The translations under genes were made by a program, and so were the position numbers. A DNA stretch of 64,000 nt, from contig JAFRRA010000001.1 in assembly GCA_017428325.1 (NCBI GenBank), positions 104,145 through 168,144 of the forward strand, read 5' to 3'. Shown piece by piece: positions 49,021 to 57,531 of the stretch; the first letter of the stretch is position 1, and every line of letters starts with the position of its first letter. Under the pieces are notes generated by a model that was not told the DNA's origin, searched no databases, and worked only from the letters and a program-made list of their open reading frames with translations. Origin of the DNA: Bacteroidales bacterium. Lineage in GTDB: Bacteria; Bacteroidota; Bacteroidia; Bacteroidales; UBA932.

Positions 49021-49854
49021 ATGGAACCTATCAACCTAAAGGAAGTCATAAGAAAGAAAAACCCGAAACTGGCCAAAAAGCTGCCGGGTTTCGTCATCTG
49101 GATACTGGGGAAAATCATACATTTGAAAGAGATCAACAAGATTCTGGAAAAATACGGAGACCTGAAGGGACTGGATTTCGCAAACGGGTGTCTCGAGTAC
49201 CTGAACGTCAAGAATAATGCTGTTATCCTCCATCCTGAAAAATTCGTCGAAGGGGAAAAATATGTCTTTGTCAGCAACCATCCTCTGGGTGGACTGGACG
49301 GACTCATCATTACCACGGAACTCAGCAAAAGGTTCGGCCCTTCCAAATTCCTTGTCAACGATATTCTCATGAACCTGGAACCTCTGCAGGAACTGTTTGT
49401 CCCGGTGAACAATCTGGGAACGGCCGGAGGGAAACAGGTTCGCGGAGTGATGGATCTCTACAACTCTGACTACAATGTCCTGAACTTCCCTGCCGGAGCC
49501 TGTTCAAGGCTTATCAAGGGCAAGATCCAGGACCTGGAATGGAAGAAGAGCTTTGTCCGCCAAGCCACCAACAGCGGCCGCTGCATCGTCCCGATGCATT
49601 TCAAGGGCAAAAACTCAGGTCTCTTCTACTGGAGCTCCAAGATCAGGATGGCGCTTGGCATCAAGTCCTTCATAGAGATGATCCTGCTGCCTCACGAGAT
49701 GTTCCGCCAGAAGAACAAGACGTTCCTCCTTACCGTCGGCGACCCTATAACCCCAGAAGAAATCAACGCTTCAGGAGAGTCCACACAGCAGTGGTGCGAC
49801 AGAATCAGAAAGATTGTTTACAGTTATGGAGAAAGTAATTCAGGCAATAGATAG
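49021..49854 (+). CDS. glsA: GlsA-like glycine-lipid O-acyltransferase
   Basis: 277 aa from ATG 49021 (MEPINLKEVIRKK). PlsC-type acyltransferase with the His/Asp motif NHPLGGLDG (about residues 83-91; H-x5-D rather than the usual x4), a substrate-binding FPAGACSRL and an IVPMHF block. It is followed by an overlapping GNAT-type N-acyltransferase gene, the same pair known in Bacteroides as glsA/glsB, which makes glycine (and serineglycine) lipids of the membrane. The symbol rests on this pairing. Confidence 0.75.
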   Translation: MEPINLKEVIRKKNPKLAKKLPGFVIWILGKIIHLKEINKILEKYGDLKGLDFANGCLEYLNVKNNAVILHPEKFVEGEKYVFVSNHPLGGLDGLIITTELSKRFGPSKFLVNDILMNLEPLQELFVPVNNLGTAGGKQVRGVMDLYNSDYNVLNFPAGACSRLIKGKIQDLEWKKSFVRQATNSGRCIVPMHFKGKNSGLFYWSSKIRMALGIKSFIEMILLPHEMFRQKNKTFLLTVGDPITPEEINASGESTQQWCDRIRKIVYSYGESNSGNR

Positions 49855-50797
49855 AGACCTTATAAAAAGGGAACTCACTCCGGACAAATTCATCGGCAAA
49901 ACCCGCAAGGGAGACAATATGATCTTCGAGGTGACCGCCGAGGATTCCCCGTTCACCATGAGGGAGATCGGGCGTCTGAGAGAAATCTCCTTCCGTCTTG
50001 GCGGAGGAGGAACCGGCAAGTCCTGCGACATAGACGGGTTTGATACCGATCCCCACGATGCCTACAAGCAGCTCCTGGTATGGGACAGCGAGAACCAGGA
50101 AATCATCGGAGGCTACCGCTACATCGTCTGCAGCGCACTGCCCGTGGAGAAAATGGCTACAACGGAGATTCTTACCTTCTCGGAAAAATTCAAGCAGGAA
50201 TACCTTCCGTGGACTATCGAGCTGGGCCGTTCCTTCATCCAGCCGAACTATCAGAGCGCCAACATCCGCCGCAAGAGCATCTATGCCCTGGACAATCTAT
50301 GGGACGGTCTGGGAGCGCTGGTTGCCAAGTACGAGAACATAAAGTATTTCTTCGGCAAGGTTACAATGTACACCGGATACAACAGCAGGGCCAGGAACAC
50401 CTTGCTCTGCTTCCTTCACAAATACTTCCCGGATCCGGACCATCTGGTAACCGCCGAGCACCCTCTCCAGGGTATCGCAGAGGATCCGTACATCAACTCG
50501 CTGTTCGAAGGCCTGGAATACAAGGATGCGCTTAAGGTTATGCAGAAAGAGCTGAAAGCAAACGGAGAAAACGTTCCGCCATTGATCCATTCCTATATGA
50601 CTCTCTCACCATCGATGAAGGTTTTCGATACCGCCATCAACGACTATTTCGGAGGGGTGGAAGAAACGGGTATCCTGATAAAGATCTCAGACATCTATCC
50701 GGAGAAGATAGACCGCCACGTCAAGCCTATCCGCAGATGGGCCCTGGACGCAAGGAACAAATGGTGGAGGAGAATTAAAAAGCATACCAGCCGATAG
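49826..50797 (+). CDS. glsB: GlsB-like glycine N-acyltransferase
   Basis: 323 aa from ATG 49826 (MEKVIQAIDRDL), overlapping glsA by 29 nt. GNAT/hemolysin-type acyltransferase fold like OlsB: MREIGRLREISFRLGG, EIIGGYRYIVC, and WTIELGRSFIQPNYQ. The expected reaction is N-acylation of glycine with a 3-hydroxy-fatty acyl group, the first step to glycine lipids; GlsA adds the second acyl chain. Its 3' end overlaps the convergent SPOR-like gene by 23 nt. Confidence 0.75.
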   Translation: MEKVIQAIDRDLIKRELTPDKFIGKTRKGDNMIFEVTAEDSPFTMREIGRLREISFRLGGGGTGKSCDIDGFDTDPHDAYKQLLVWDSENQEIIGGYRYIVCSALPVEKMATTEILTFSEKFKQEYLPWTIELGRSFIQPNYQSANIRRKSIYALDNLWDGLGALVAKYENIKYFFGKVTMYTGYNSRARNTLLCFLHKYFPDPDHLVTAEHPLQGIAEDPYINSLFEGLEYKDALKVMQKELKANGENVPPLIHSYMTLSPSMKVFDTAINDYFGGVEETGILIKISDIYPEKIDRHVKPIRRWALDARNKWWRRIKKHTSR

Positions 50798-51257
50798 CGG
50801 ACTTGACCACCTTGGCCTGGTGATAAGAAGGAGCGATGTCGTGAAGGATTTTCATGGCATCGCTTTTTGTCCTGAAATCCCCTATGTGAACCATAAAGAA
50901 AGGTGCCTTGTATGAACGGTATACGTTCAGGTGAGGATATGTGTTCTTCATGGAGCCGGCTATTCCGGAAGATGCTTCCCTGGCATTCTTGCCGTTACTT
51001 GAATAAACCAGGATCTTGTATCCGTAGCTCTTCTTGGATGCGGCCGAGGCATTGTAACGCTCGAAAGCCTGGCGTATCTGGTCCGACTGGTCTATGACAG
51101 CGCTTCCGCCTCCCTCAGAAGAAAGCAGCGAGAAAACGGAAGTGTTTACCAGAGATGAATCCACAAGACTCAAATCCTTTATGGCTGTAGTGTCCTGGGC
51201 TCTCAGACTCAGGGAAACCGCTACTGCAAAAAACGTCAGCAAAAACAATCTCTTCAT
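50775..51257 (-). CDS. SPOR-domain-like secreted protein
   Basis: 160 aa with signal peptide (cleavage near LRAQ). The C-terminal about 75 residues follow the SPOR pattern (GYKILVYSSNGKNAREA, PFFMVHIGDFRTKSDA, AKVVKSAI), which binds denuded peptidoglycan strands at division sites. The stretch before it is Ser-rich. Lies 4 bp after the LEA-like lipoprotein gene on the same strand. Confidence 0.75.
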   Translation of the reverse strand: MKRLFLLTFFAVAVSLSLRAQDTTAIKDLSLVDSSLVNTSVFSLLSSEGGGSAVIDQSDQIRQAFERYNASAASKKSYGYKILVYSSNGKNAREASSGIAGSMKNTYPHLNVYRSYKAPFFMVHIGDFRTKSDAMKILHDIAPSYHQAKVVKSAIGWYAF

Positions 51258-51261
51258 AACG

Positions 51262-51771
51262 TTATCTTTTTAAAACCGCCCGGGCCTGCTTCACCAGATC
51301 TTCTACCGGAATGTTTTTCTTCTCCACAGGAAACATAAACAGCCCCGACCCCGCCATAGCGCTCATGTCCACAGAAAAATCCTTATAGTCCGGACGCACC
51401 CCGTTCTGGAACTGCTCAAAGAAAAACCTGGCGTTCTCCACTGTAACCCTGACCTTTATGCGGTGGCTGGAAACACCCCTCGGCGCCAGTTCCACCTCGT
51501 CATCCGAAGTAATGGTCGCTATCTGACGGCTATTCTGAAAGACATATCCTGCCATCTTCCTGACCTTGACCTTAGTCCTCAGAGGATTGTCTACATCTAC
51601 CACAACCACAGCGTCCAAACTCCTCAGGGAAGATGGCGTTACTTTCTCCAGTTTGATCCCAGTAACCTTGATGTCCTTGTACCTGTCTGCGCACGATGGC
51701 ATAAGCAAAGCCACGGCGAAAGCAGCCATCACAAAGAACAGAGCTCTGTTTCTTATCGCAACAATTCTCAC
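51262..51771 (-). CDS. LEA14/WHy-like lipoprotein
   Basis: 169 aa from GTG 51771 (no earlier ATG; MRIVAIRNRALFFVMAAFAV gives a good lipoprotein signal with lipobox LMPSCAD). The body has the late-embryogenesis-abundant beta-sandwich pattern: KVTPSSLRSLDAVVVVDVDNPL, and APRGVSSHRIKVRVT. Role unknown, presumably an envelope protein. Shares its upstream region with divergent miaB (45 bp between starts). Confidence 0.65.
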   Translation of the reverse strand: MRIVAIRNRALFFVMAAFAVALLMPSCADRYKDIKVTGIKLEKVTPSSLRSLDAVVVVDVDNPLRTKVKVRKMAGYVFQNSRQIATITSDDEVELAPRGVSSHRIKVRVTVENARFFFEQFQNGVRPDYKDFSVDMSAMAGSGLFMFPVEKKNIPVEDLVKQARAVLKR

Positions 51772-51816
51772 AGCACAAAGTTAAAAATCTTATCTTTGTA
51801 TAGCAAATACCGCAAA

Positions 51817-53274
51817 ATGGACCTTAAGATCTACATTGAAACCTACGGGTGCCAGATGAACGTGGCAGACTCCCAGGTGGCTTCAGCCATACTGAAAGCC
51901 GCCGGCTGCAGCTTTACGGAAGACATTTCCAAGGCTGATGTCATACTCATAAACACCTGTTCCGTAAGGGACAACGCGGAAAAGAGGGTGCTGGGCCGTC
52001 TGGACGTGTTCCGTCTGGAAAAGAAAAAAAGGCAGGGCGTTATAGTGGGAGTCCTTGGCTGCATGGCCCAAAGGCTCAAGGAAAAACTTCTGGAAAATCC
52101 GGCTGTGGACTTCACCCTGGGACCCGACTCTTACCGCAGCCTTCCTGCCGTTCTGTCTTTCATCCGCGACAGGGGAGGCAAGATGACTGAAACCAACCTT
52201 TCCACCAGAGAGACATACGCAGACATAGAGCCTGTACGCACAGACAGCAACGGTGTTTCCGCCTTCATCTCCATAATGAGGGGATGCAACAACATGTGCT
52301 CCTACTGCATTGTGCCGTTCACCAGGGGAAGAGAGAGAAGCCGTGATCCCAAAAGCATTGTCGCCGAGGCCAAACAGCTTGACAGGGAGGGATATAAGGA
52401 AATCACCCTTCTGGGCCAGAATGTGGATTCCTACAACTGGACAGATCCGGAAAACACCACCCGCAAGATGAACTTCTCCCAGCTCCTGGAAGAGGTTGCC
52501 CTCGCCTGCCCGAAGATGAGAATCCGTTTCCAGACCTCCCATCCAAAGGACATACGCAAGGGAGTGCTCTACACTATGGCCATGTACCCTAACATCTGCC
52601 CTCACATCCATCTTCCGGTCCAGAGCGGAAGCACCCGCCTCCTTCAGAAGATGAACCGCAAGTACACCAGGGAGGATTATCTTCAGAAAATCAGCGACAT
52701 AAGGAACATAATGCCGGACTGTGCCATAACTACTGACATCATTGCCGGTTTCTGTTCGGAGACGGATGAAGACCACCAGCAGACCTTGAGCCTGATGAAG
52801 GAAGTGGGCTATGACAGCGCCTTCATGTTCCAGTATTCCCAAAGGCCAGACACCCTTGCGGCAAGACGCTATCCTGACGATGTTCCTGAAGAAATCAAGA
52901 CTCAGCGACTGAATGAAATCATCGCCCTCCAGAACACCCTCAGTCTCAAATCCAACCAGAAATGCATCGGCCAGACCTATCAGGTACTGGTTGAAGGCCC
53001 GTCCAAACGCTCTGAAAACCAGATGACAGGCCGCACCCCTCAGAACAGGTTCTGCGTTTTCGACTCTAAAGGCTCCAAGCCGGGGGACTTTGTCTGGATA
53101 AAGGTCCTTACCTGCACCCAGGCCACCCTGATGGGAGAAATCGTCGAACAGCCAAAGAGCCTGATAGAAAAGGCAGAAGAGACAATAGAAGAAGGCCTCA
53201 ACGATATCAGGGAAAAAATCAGAAAAACCATTGTCCGCACCAAAAAGACAAAAGACAAAACCAAAAAGCAATAG
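51817..53274 (+). CDS. miaB: tRNA-2-methylthio-N6-dimethylallyladenosine synthase
   Basis: 485 aa from ATG 51817 (MDLKIYIETYGCQMNVADSQ). The N-terminal MTTase domain has three Fe-S Cys (YGCQMN, NTCSVRDNAEKR, LGCMAQR). The radical-SAM centre is RGCNNMCSYC (CxxxCxxC), and a C-terminal TRAM domain follows. The last about 30 residues are a Lys/Thr-rich tail. It adds the methylthio group to i6A37 of tRNAs. A TATCTTTG -7 element is at 51791-51798. osmC starts 2 bp after the stop. Confidence 0.96.
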   Translation: MDLKIYIETYGCQMNVADSQVASAILKAAGCSFTEDISKADVILINTCSVRDNAEKRVLGRLDVFRLEKKKRQGVIVGVLGCMAQRLKEKLLENPAVDFTLGPDSYRSLPAVLSFIRDRGGKMTETNLSTRETYADIEPVRTDSNGVSAFISIMRGCNNMCSYCIVPFTRGRERSRDPKSIVAEAKQLDREGYKEITLLGQNVDSYNWTDPENTTRKMNFSQLLEEVALACPKMRIRFQTSHPKDIRKGVLYTMAMYPNICPHIHLPVQSGSTRLLQKMNRKYTREDYLQKISDIRNIMPDCAITTDIIAGFCSETDEDHQQTLSLMKEVGYDSAFMFQYSQRPDTLAARRYPDDVPEEIKTQRLNEIIALQNTLSLKSNQKCIGQTYQVLVEGPSKRSENQMTGRTPQNRFCVFDSKGSKPGDFVWIKVLTCTQATLMGEIVEQPKSLIEKAEETIEEGLNDIREKIRKTIVRTKKTKDKTKKQ

Positions 53275-53276
53275 AT

Positions 53277-53684
53277 ATGACAAAGATGCTCACTAAATAC
53301 AAGGGCAACCTGAGAAACGAGGTTACCCATCTTCAGAGTGGAACAACCATCCTCACCGATGCCCCTCTGGATAACCACGGCAAGGGAGAGAGCTTCTCCC
53401 CTACTGACCTTCTGGCCAGCTCCCTGGGCTGCTGTATGCTCACCATAATGGGCATTAGCGCAGAGAGTTACGGCTTCACCCTAGAGGGTACAACCGTGGA
53501 AACAGAGAAGATAATGGGCACAAATCCAAGACGTGTAGTTGAAATAAAGATTGACTTCCACTTCCCCGAGGGAAGCAACTTCACTCCTCAGCAGAAGCGC
53601 ATCATAGAATCAGCCGCAAAGACCTGCCCGGTTGCCAACAGCCTTCATCCGGACTTGAAGAAGACCATAAATTTCAATTGGTGA
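53277..53684 (+). CDS. OsmC/Ohr family protein
   Basis: 135 aa. OsmC fold with SPTDLLASSLGCCMLT, carrying the first redox Cys pair (CC), and KTCPVANSL with the second Cys. Members are thiol peroxidases acting on organic hydroperoxides; the present kind (GESFSPTDLL) is the YhfA-like subgroup. Its last codons form one arm of a perfect palindrome (53671-53699). Confidence 0.85.
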   Translation: MTKMLTKYKGNLRNEVTHLQSGTTILTDAPLDNHGKGESFSPTDLLASSLGCCMLTIMGISAESYGFTLEGTTVETEKIMGTNPRRVVEIKIDFHFPEGSNFTPQQKRIIESAAKTCPVANSLHPDLKKTINFNW

Positions 53685-53770
53685 ATCACCAATTGAAATG
53701 TTTTCACCCCGCTCACTCAGTGAGCACCCCTCAAGGGGTATGCGGCCTTTTGGCCGGTCGCTAATGCGAC
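53671..53770. repeat. Row of five adjacent hairpins 3' of osmC
   Basis: Five inverted repeats in 100 bp: 53671-53699 (14 bp arms ATTTCAATTGGTGA around one base, including the osmC stop), 53711-53725 (GCTCACT/AGTGAGC), 53727-53738 (CCCC/GGGG), 53743-53756 (CGGCC/GGCCG), 53757-53770 (GTCGC/GCGAC). The first may terminate osmC transcripts; the rest look like a REP/BIME-like element. No T-run follows any of them. Confidence 0.6.
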
Positions 53771-53808
53771 TTAATATTTTCTCTCCTGCTGGAAAATGTT
53801 TTTTTAAT

Positions 53809-53817
53809 TATATTTGC
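53809..53817 (+). promoter_or_regulatory. -7 promoter element of tRNA-Leu
   Basis: TATATTTGC 15 bp before the tRNA. No good -33 box at the usual distance. Confidence 0.55.
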
Positions 53818-53832
53818 AGTCCTGTTTGAGAG

Positions 53833-53916
53833 GCCCGGATGGCGGAATTGGTAGACGCGCTGGTCTCAAACACCAGTGGGGTAAAACCTGTGCCGGTTCG
53901 ATCCCGGCTCCGGGTA
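53833..53916 (+). tRNA. tRNA-Leu (CAA)
   Basis: 84 nt class II tRNA. Acceptor GCCCGGA (53833-53839) pairs with TCCGGGT (53909-53915) with a G-U end. Anticodon stem CTGGT/ACCAG holds loop CTCAAAC (anticodon CAA), then a long variable arm and the T-arm CCGGTTCGATCCCGG. Discriminator A53916. Its last 12 bases are the start of a 78 bp direct repeat. Confidence 0.93.
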
Positions 53917-53982
53917 CAAAAAGACTTTGTAAGTTGCTGACTTTCAAGCACCATACAAAGTCTTTTCCTTTTTATCCCCCAA
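53905..53982. repeat. Left copy of 78 bp direct repeat (putative att)
   Basis: Identical over 78 bp to 58618-58695. Contains the last 12 nt of tRNA-Leu and its terminator. Right after it come tandem TTGACCACATT copies; a diverged version of the same tail (GGTCAC...GGTCGACATTTT) follows the right copy. Confidence 0.9.
53919..53973 (+). terminator. tRNA-Leu terminator
   Basis: 13 bp perfect stem AAAAGACTTTGTA / TACAAAGTCTTTT enclosing a small inner stem, then CCTTTTT. The same hairpin is repeated at 58632-58686. Confidence 0.8.
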
Positions 53983-54077
53983 ATTTGACCACATTTTGAC
54001 CACATTTTCAGAATGCCCTGTTAAACTGGAAGCTTTCTCACAGCTAAATTCCGAGAAATACGTGATCAGATAAACGA

Positions 54078-54893
54078 TTATTTGGGCTGAAGGCTCCTGC
54101 GGTACTCGCTGGGAGACTGTCCAAGGTGCTTGGTGCAGTAGCGGCTGAAATACGAGAGTGAGGCAAAATTCATCCGTTCGGATATCTGGGTGAGCGACAG
54201 ACGCTCGTCGTTCAGATAGTTTTTCAGTATTGGTACTGTGTGGCGGTCGATGTAGGAGCTAACACTGTGGCCTGTAACCCGCTTAACGGTAGCCGACAAG
54301 TATTTGGACGATACGTTCAGCCGAGCGGCGTAGTAGCTCACTTCGCGCTCGGTGCGGCTGATGCCGGTTGAAAGCAGATCCATGAGCTGTTTCACGATAT
54401 AGGCCGTGCGGTCGGTATGGGAATCCGTGGCATCGCGCTGGGCATGAGGCTCGAAGATGTCATACATCATGGTCAGGCAGAGACTGCCCATCAGTTCACG
54501 GTAGAAGAGCAGGTGACGGTCGCCCATGCGGTCACGAAGCCGGTGGAAGTCGGCAAGCAGAAGGCTGGCCTGCTCATCGGTGAGCTTGATGACAGGATCC
54601 TGATTCAGAGAAATACTGCCGCCAATACTGTAGTTGTTTGATGGCAGCAGATTCTGCAGGAACTTATAGTCAGCCGCAAACCACTCAACCCGCATGTCGG
54701 CATGGGCCGCAATGTTACTGACCCGGGCGGGATAAGGTATCACCACCAGGTCGTTCTTTACTATGTGATAGCACCGCTCGTTGAATACAAAACTTCCCTC
54801 GCCAGCCGAGCAAAGCAGGTGCATACAGGTTTCACTCAATTCGAGCGCATTCATCGTCTGGAAATCGGTTGAATACAGAAAATCTACCTTCAT
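54078..54893 (-). CDS. AraC-family regulator of the island
   Basis: 271 aa. N-terminal cupin-like sensor, C-terminal two HTH motifs with SLTQISERMNFASLSYFSRYCTK split across the signature and HLGQSPSEYRR. Divergent from the four redox genes, so it likely activates them, probably at the 21 bp spaced direct repeats in the shared upstream region. Confidence 0.87.
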   Translation of the reverse strand: MKVDFLYSTDFQTMNALELSETCMHLLCSAGEGSFVFNERCYHIVKNDLVVIPYPARVSNIAAHADMRVEWFAADYKFLQNLLPSNNYSIGGSISLNQDPVIKLTDEQASLLLADFHRLRDRMGDRHLLFYRELMGSLCLTMMYDIFEPHAQRDATDSHTDRTAYIVKQLMDLLSTGISRTEREVSYYAARLNVSSKYLSATVKRVTGHSVSSYIDRHTVPILKNYLNDERLSLTQISERMNFASLSYFSRYCTKHLGQSPSEYRRSLQPK

Positions 54894-54930
54894 GTGGCAA
54901 AAATACAGAAAAAGCCGATTTCTGCAAAAA

Positions 54931-54966
54931 GTGAAAACATTAGTGCTTTTTGTGAAAATACATTAT
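54931..54966. promoter_or_regulatory. Candidate AraC operator (direct repeats)
   Basis: GTGAAAA occurs at 54931 and again at 54952, each followed by an ACATTA-like end. The 21 bp spacing is two helical turns, as in AraC-family direct-repeat sites. Lies in the 118 bp between the divergent araC and flavodoxin starts. Confidence 0.5.
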
Positions 54967-55011
54967 CGAAGAATCATTGCATCTTTGCAGTTGAAAACAA
55001 AACGAATTATT

Positions 55012-55614
55012 ATGAATATCAAGTCAATCCTTCTGGCAGCCTGTGTTTGTTTTCTGACCACGGTCTGCAGTGGACAGAATGTAAAACAGCCAAATAATAA
55101 CGTTATGAGTAAAGCTATCGTTATCTTTTTCTCTCACGCAGGTGATAATTATAGCGTGGGTAACATTGAAGTGGGCAACACGAAAATCGTTGCCGACTAC
55201 ATCACGGAAATCATCGGCGCCGACCAATTCGAAATCGTCACACACAAATATGACGGGATGGCCTATAATCTTCTTATCAAACTGGCGAAAGAGGAGGCAA
55301 AGAACGGTGAACTTCCGCCTTATGAGGGCACTGCGCCAGACCTTTCAAAGTACGATACCGTCTTCATCGGCGGCCCAGTATGGTGGGGCACCTATCCCCA
55401 GGTGATGTTCACGCTGTTCAAGGATATCAACCTTGACGGCAAGACCGTTATACCTTTTACTACGCACGAAGGCAGCGGCCTCGCCTCTTGCGTCAGCGAT
55501 GTAAAGAAATCCTTCCCTAAAGCCAACGTTACCAAGGGCTTCAGCATTTACGGTCACGAGGTACGTAGCGAAAAGGGTAAAGTGGAGAAATGGCTGAAAG
55601 GTTTAGGTTTTTAA
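55012..55614 (+). CDS. Flavodoxin family lipoprotein
   Basis: 200 aa from ATG 55012 (MNIKSILLAACVCFLTTVCSG, lipobox-like VCSG). A flavodoxin fold follows: VIFFSHAGDNYSVG (FMN phosphate loop), VFIGGPVWWGTYP (isoalloxazine loop) and TTHEGSGLASC. Being exported is unusual for a flavodoxin-like protein, but this type occurs in Bacteroidetes redox clusters. Probably binds FMN and passes electrons to, or works beside, the reductases that follow. Confidence 0.85.
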   Translation: MNIKSILLAACVCFLTTVCSGQNVKQPNNNVMSKAIVIFFSHAGDNYSVGNIEVGNTKIVADYITEIIGADQFEIVTHKYDGMAYNLLIKLAKEEAKNGELPPYEGTAPDLSKYDTVFIGGPVWWGTYPQVMFTLFKDINLDGKTVIPFTTHEGSGLASCVSDVKKSFPKANVTKGFSIYGHEVRSEKGKVEKWLKGLGF

Positions 55615-55626
55615 TTGAGAAGAGTT

Positions 55627-56472
55627 ATGGAAACTTTCAGCTTAAGCAATGGCGTAGTGATGCCACTGTTGGGCTATGGCGTGTTTCAGGTGAGTCCTGA
55701 AGAGTGTGAACGATGCGTGACGGACGCGTTAAATGTGGGTTATCGTCTGATTGACACGGCACAGGCCTACTACAACGAGGAAGGTGTGGGCAATGCCTGG
55801 CGCAAGACCGGCATCGGGCGCGAAAACCTGTTCCTGGTAACGAAGGTATGGATTTCGAATGCTGGCGAGGAGAAGGCCGCAAAGAGTATCGACGAGAGCC
55901 TGCGCAAGTTGCAGACGGAGTACATCGACCTGATGCTCATCCATCAGGCCTACGGCGATGTGTTCGGCACGTGGCGTGCAATGGAGAAGGCCTATCGCGC
56001 CGGAAAGGTGCGGGCCATAGGCGTGAGCAACTTCCAGGCAGCCCGCTTTTTCGATTTTGCCCACTATGTGGACATTAAACCGATGGTGAACCAGCTGCAG
56101 TGCAACGCGCTCATCCAGCAGACGGGTATCGAGCCGATACATGCTGAGTTCGGCACGAAGATGATGGCATGGGGACCCCTTGGCGGACAGGGTGTCGAGG
56201 GCATCGTGAAGAGCAACCTGTTGGCAGCCATCGGTACTAAGTATAGTAAGAGTGCCGCACAGGTGGCCCTCCGTTGGCTCACCCAGCGTGGCATCGTAGC
56301 TATCCCAAAATCAAGCCATAAGGAGCGCATGGCTCAGAATTTCGACATCTTCGACTTTTCGTTGACGGCTGAAGAGATGGCTCAAATTACCACCATGAAC
56401 CAATACGATACGGGTAACATCAATTTCGGCGACCCCCAGTTTGTGAAATATCTAATTGAAACTTACGGATAA
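55627..56472 (+). CDS. Aldo/keto reductase
   Basis: 281 aa from ATG 55627 (METFSLSNGVVMPLLGYG); a TTG start at 55615 is not favoured. The AKR catalytic tetrad is visible as DTAQAYYNE (Asp, Tyr), LVTKVW (Lys) and LIHQAYG (His); AIPKSSHKERMAQN binds NADPH. A cytosolic NADPH-dependent carbonyl reductase. Starts 12 bp after the flavodoxin gene. Confidence 0.92.
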   Translation: METFSLSNGVVMPLLGYGVFQVSPEECERCVTDALNVGYRLIDTAQAYYNEEGVGNAWRKTGIGRENLFLVTKVWISNAGEEKAAKSIDESLRKLQTEYIDLMLIHQAYGDVFGTWRAMEKAYRAGKVRAIGVSNFQAARFFDFAHYVDIKPMVNQLQCNALIQQTGIEPIHAEFGTKMMAWGPLGGQGVEGIVKSNLLAAIGTKYSKSAAQVALRWLTQRGIVAIPKSSHKERMAQNFDIFDFSLTAEEMAQITTMNQYDTGNINFGDPQFVKYLIETYG

Positions 56473-56509
56473 AGTGAAATAGAAGAAGATTGGATACTAA
56501 AATAAACGT

Positions 56510-57514
56510 ATGAAAATAATAGCAACAATAATAGCAGTAATGACTATGGCAACAATACATGCCCAGAAGCTGACTGAACGTCATAAGGGACTGGCAGCGT
56601 GTGCCTGTCTGATGGCACAGGGAGATTTGGAGCGTCTGGAGCCTGCCGTGCGTACAGCTCTGGATAACGGAGTAACCGTCAACGAGCTGAAAGAGGCTTT
56701 CTCGCAACTCTATGCCTACACAGGATTCCCTCGTTCGTTAAATGCATTGAGCGTATTGAGTAAAGTGCTGGAAAACAAACAGGTAAATTGGCAGGAAGGC
56801 AAACCCTGGACACGCCCTTCGGTGTGGGATGATGCTGATAAGGCTTTGAAACAGGGTACGGAAGTGCAGACGCAACTCTCAGGTCATGCATTCAACTATG
56901 AATTCTGTCCGCAGGACGACTACTATCTGAAGTCTCATCTCTTCGGCGACATTTTCGCCGGCAGCCAACTCTCACATGCCGACCGCGAGATAGTGACCGT
57001 AGCTGCCCTAAGCGGTCTGGAAGGCGTATCTCCACAGTTGGCTGCCCATAAGCAGGGAGCCGTGAATATGGGTAACTCTCAGGAACTCGTCGATGAACTC
57101 TGTGCTTGGCTCAACAAAGAGGGCTACACCCTTCGCGGCAAATGGCCAAAGGGAGAACCAAACACTGCCTATGCACAATATTTCACGGGAAATAGTTATC
57201 TTGCTAATGTAGGCGGTGGAATGTTCAACGTCACTTTCGAACCTCGCTGCCGCAACAACTGGCATATCCATCACAAGGCTGTCCAGGTACTTGTCTGTGT
57301 CAGCGGGCGCGGCTGGTACCAGGAATGGGGAAAGCCGGCCATTTCACTTGCTCCGGGTACAATCATCGAGATTCCGGAAGGTGTAAAGCATTGGCATGGT
57401 GCCGCCAAGGACTCGTGGTTCCAGCACCTTACCTATCACAAGGATGTGCAGGAAGACTCAAGCAACGAATGGCTTGAGCCCGTGACAGATGAAGTGTATA
57501 ACAAATTGAAGTGA
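56510..57514 (+). CDS. Carboxymuconolactone decarboxylase-like protein with cupin domain
   Basis: 334 aa. A signal peptide (to about IHAQ) is followed by two CMD/AhpD-like helical segments (about 25-95 and 135-205, with VNELKEAFSQLYAYTGFPRS and SHADREIVTVAALSGLEG) and a C-terminal cupin (NNWHIHHKAVQVLVC ... EIPEGVKHWHGA, metal-binding His residues). The AhpD CxxC is not present. Probably a periplasmic oxidoreductase-type or decarboxylase-like enzyme; the substrate is unknown. Confidence 0.82.
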   Translation: MKIIATIIAVMTMATIHAQKLTERHKGLAACACLMAQGDLERLEPAVRTALDNGVTVNELKEAFSQLYAYTGFPRSLNALSVLSKVLENKQVNWQEGKPWTRPSVWDDADKALKQGTEVQTQLSGHAFNYEFCPQDDYYLKSHLFGDIFAGSQLSHADREIVTVAALSGLEGVSPQLAAHKQGAVNMGNSQELVDELCAWLNKEGYTLRGKWPKGEPNTAYAQYFTGNSYLANVGGGMFNVTFEPRCRNNWHIHHKAVQVLVCVSGRGWYQEWGKPAISLAPGTIIEIPEGVKHWHGAAKDSWFQHLTYHKDVQEDSSNEWLEPVTDEVYNKLK

Positions 57515-57531
57515 TACAAAACAAACATAAT

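Noticed and set aside
51463-51816. N-terminal extension of MiaB
   Set aside because: The region is antisense to the LEA-like lipoprotein and contains the miaB promoter element; MDLKIYIETYGCQ is the conserved start.
53671-53770. Integron attC or CRISPR-like array
   Set aside because: The hairpins differ in sequence, have no R/L core sites, and no integron integrase or Cas gene is nearby.
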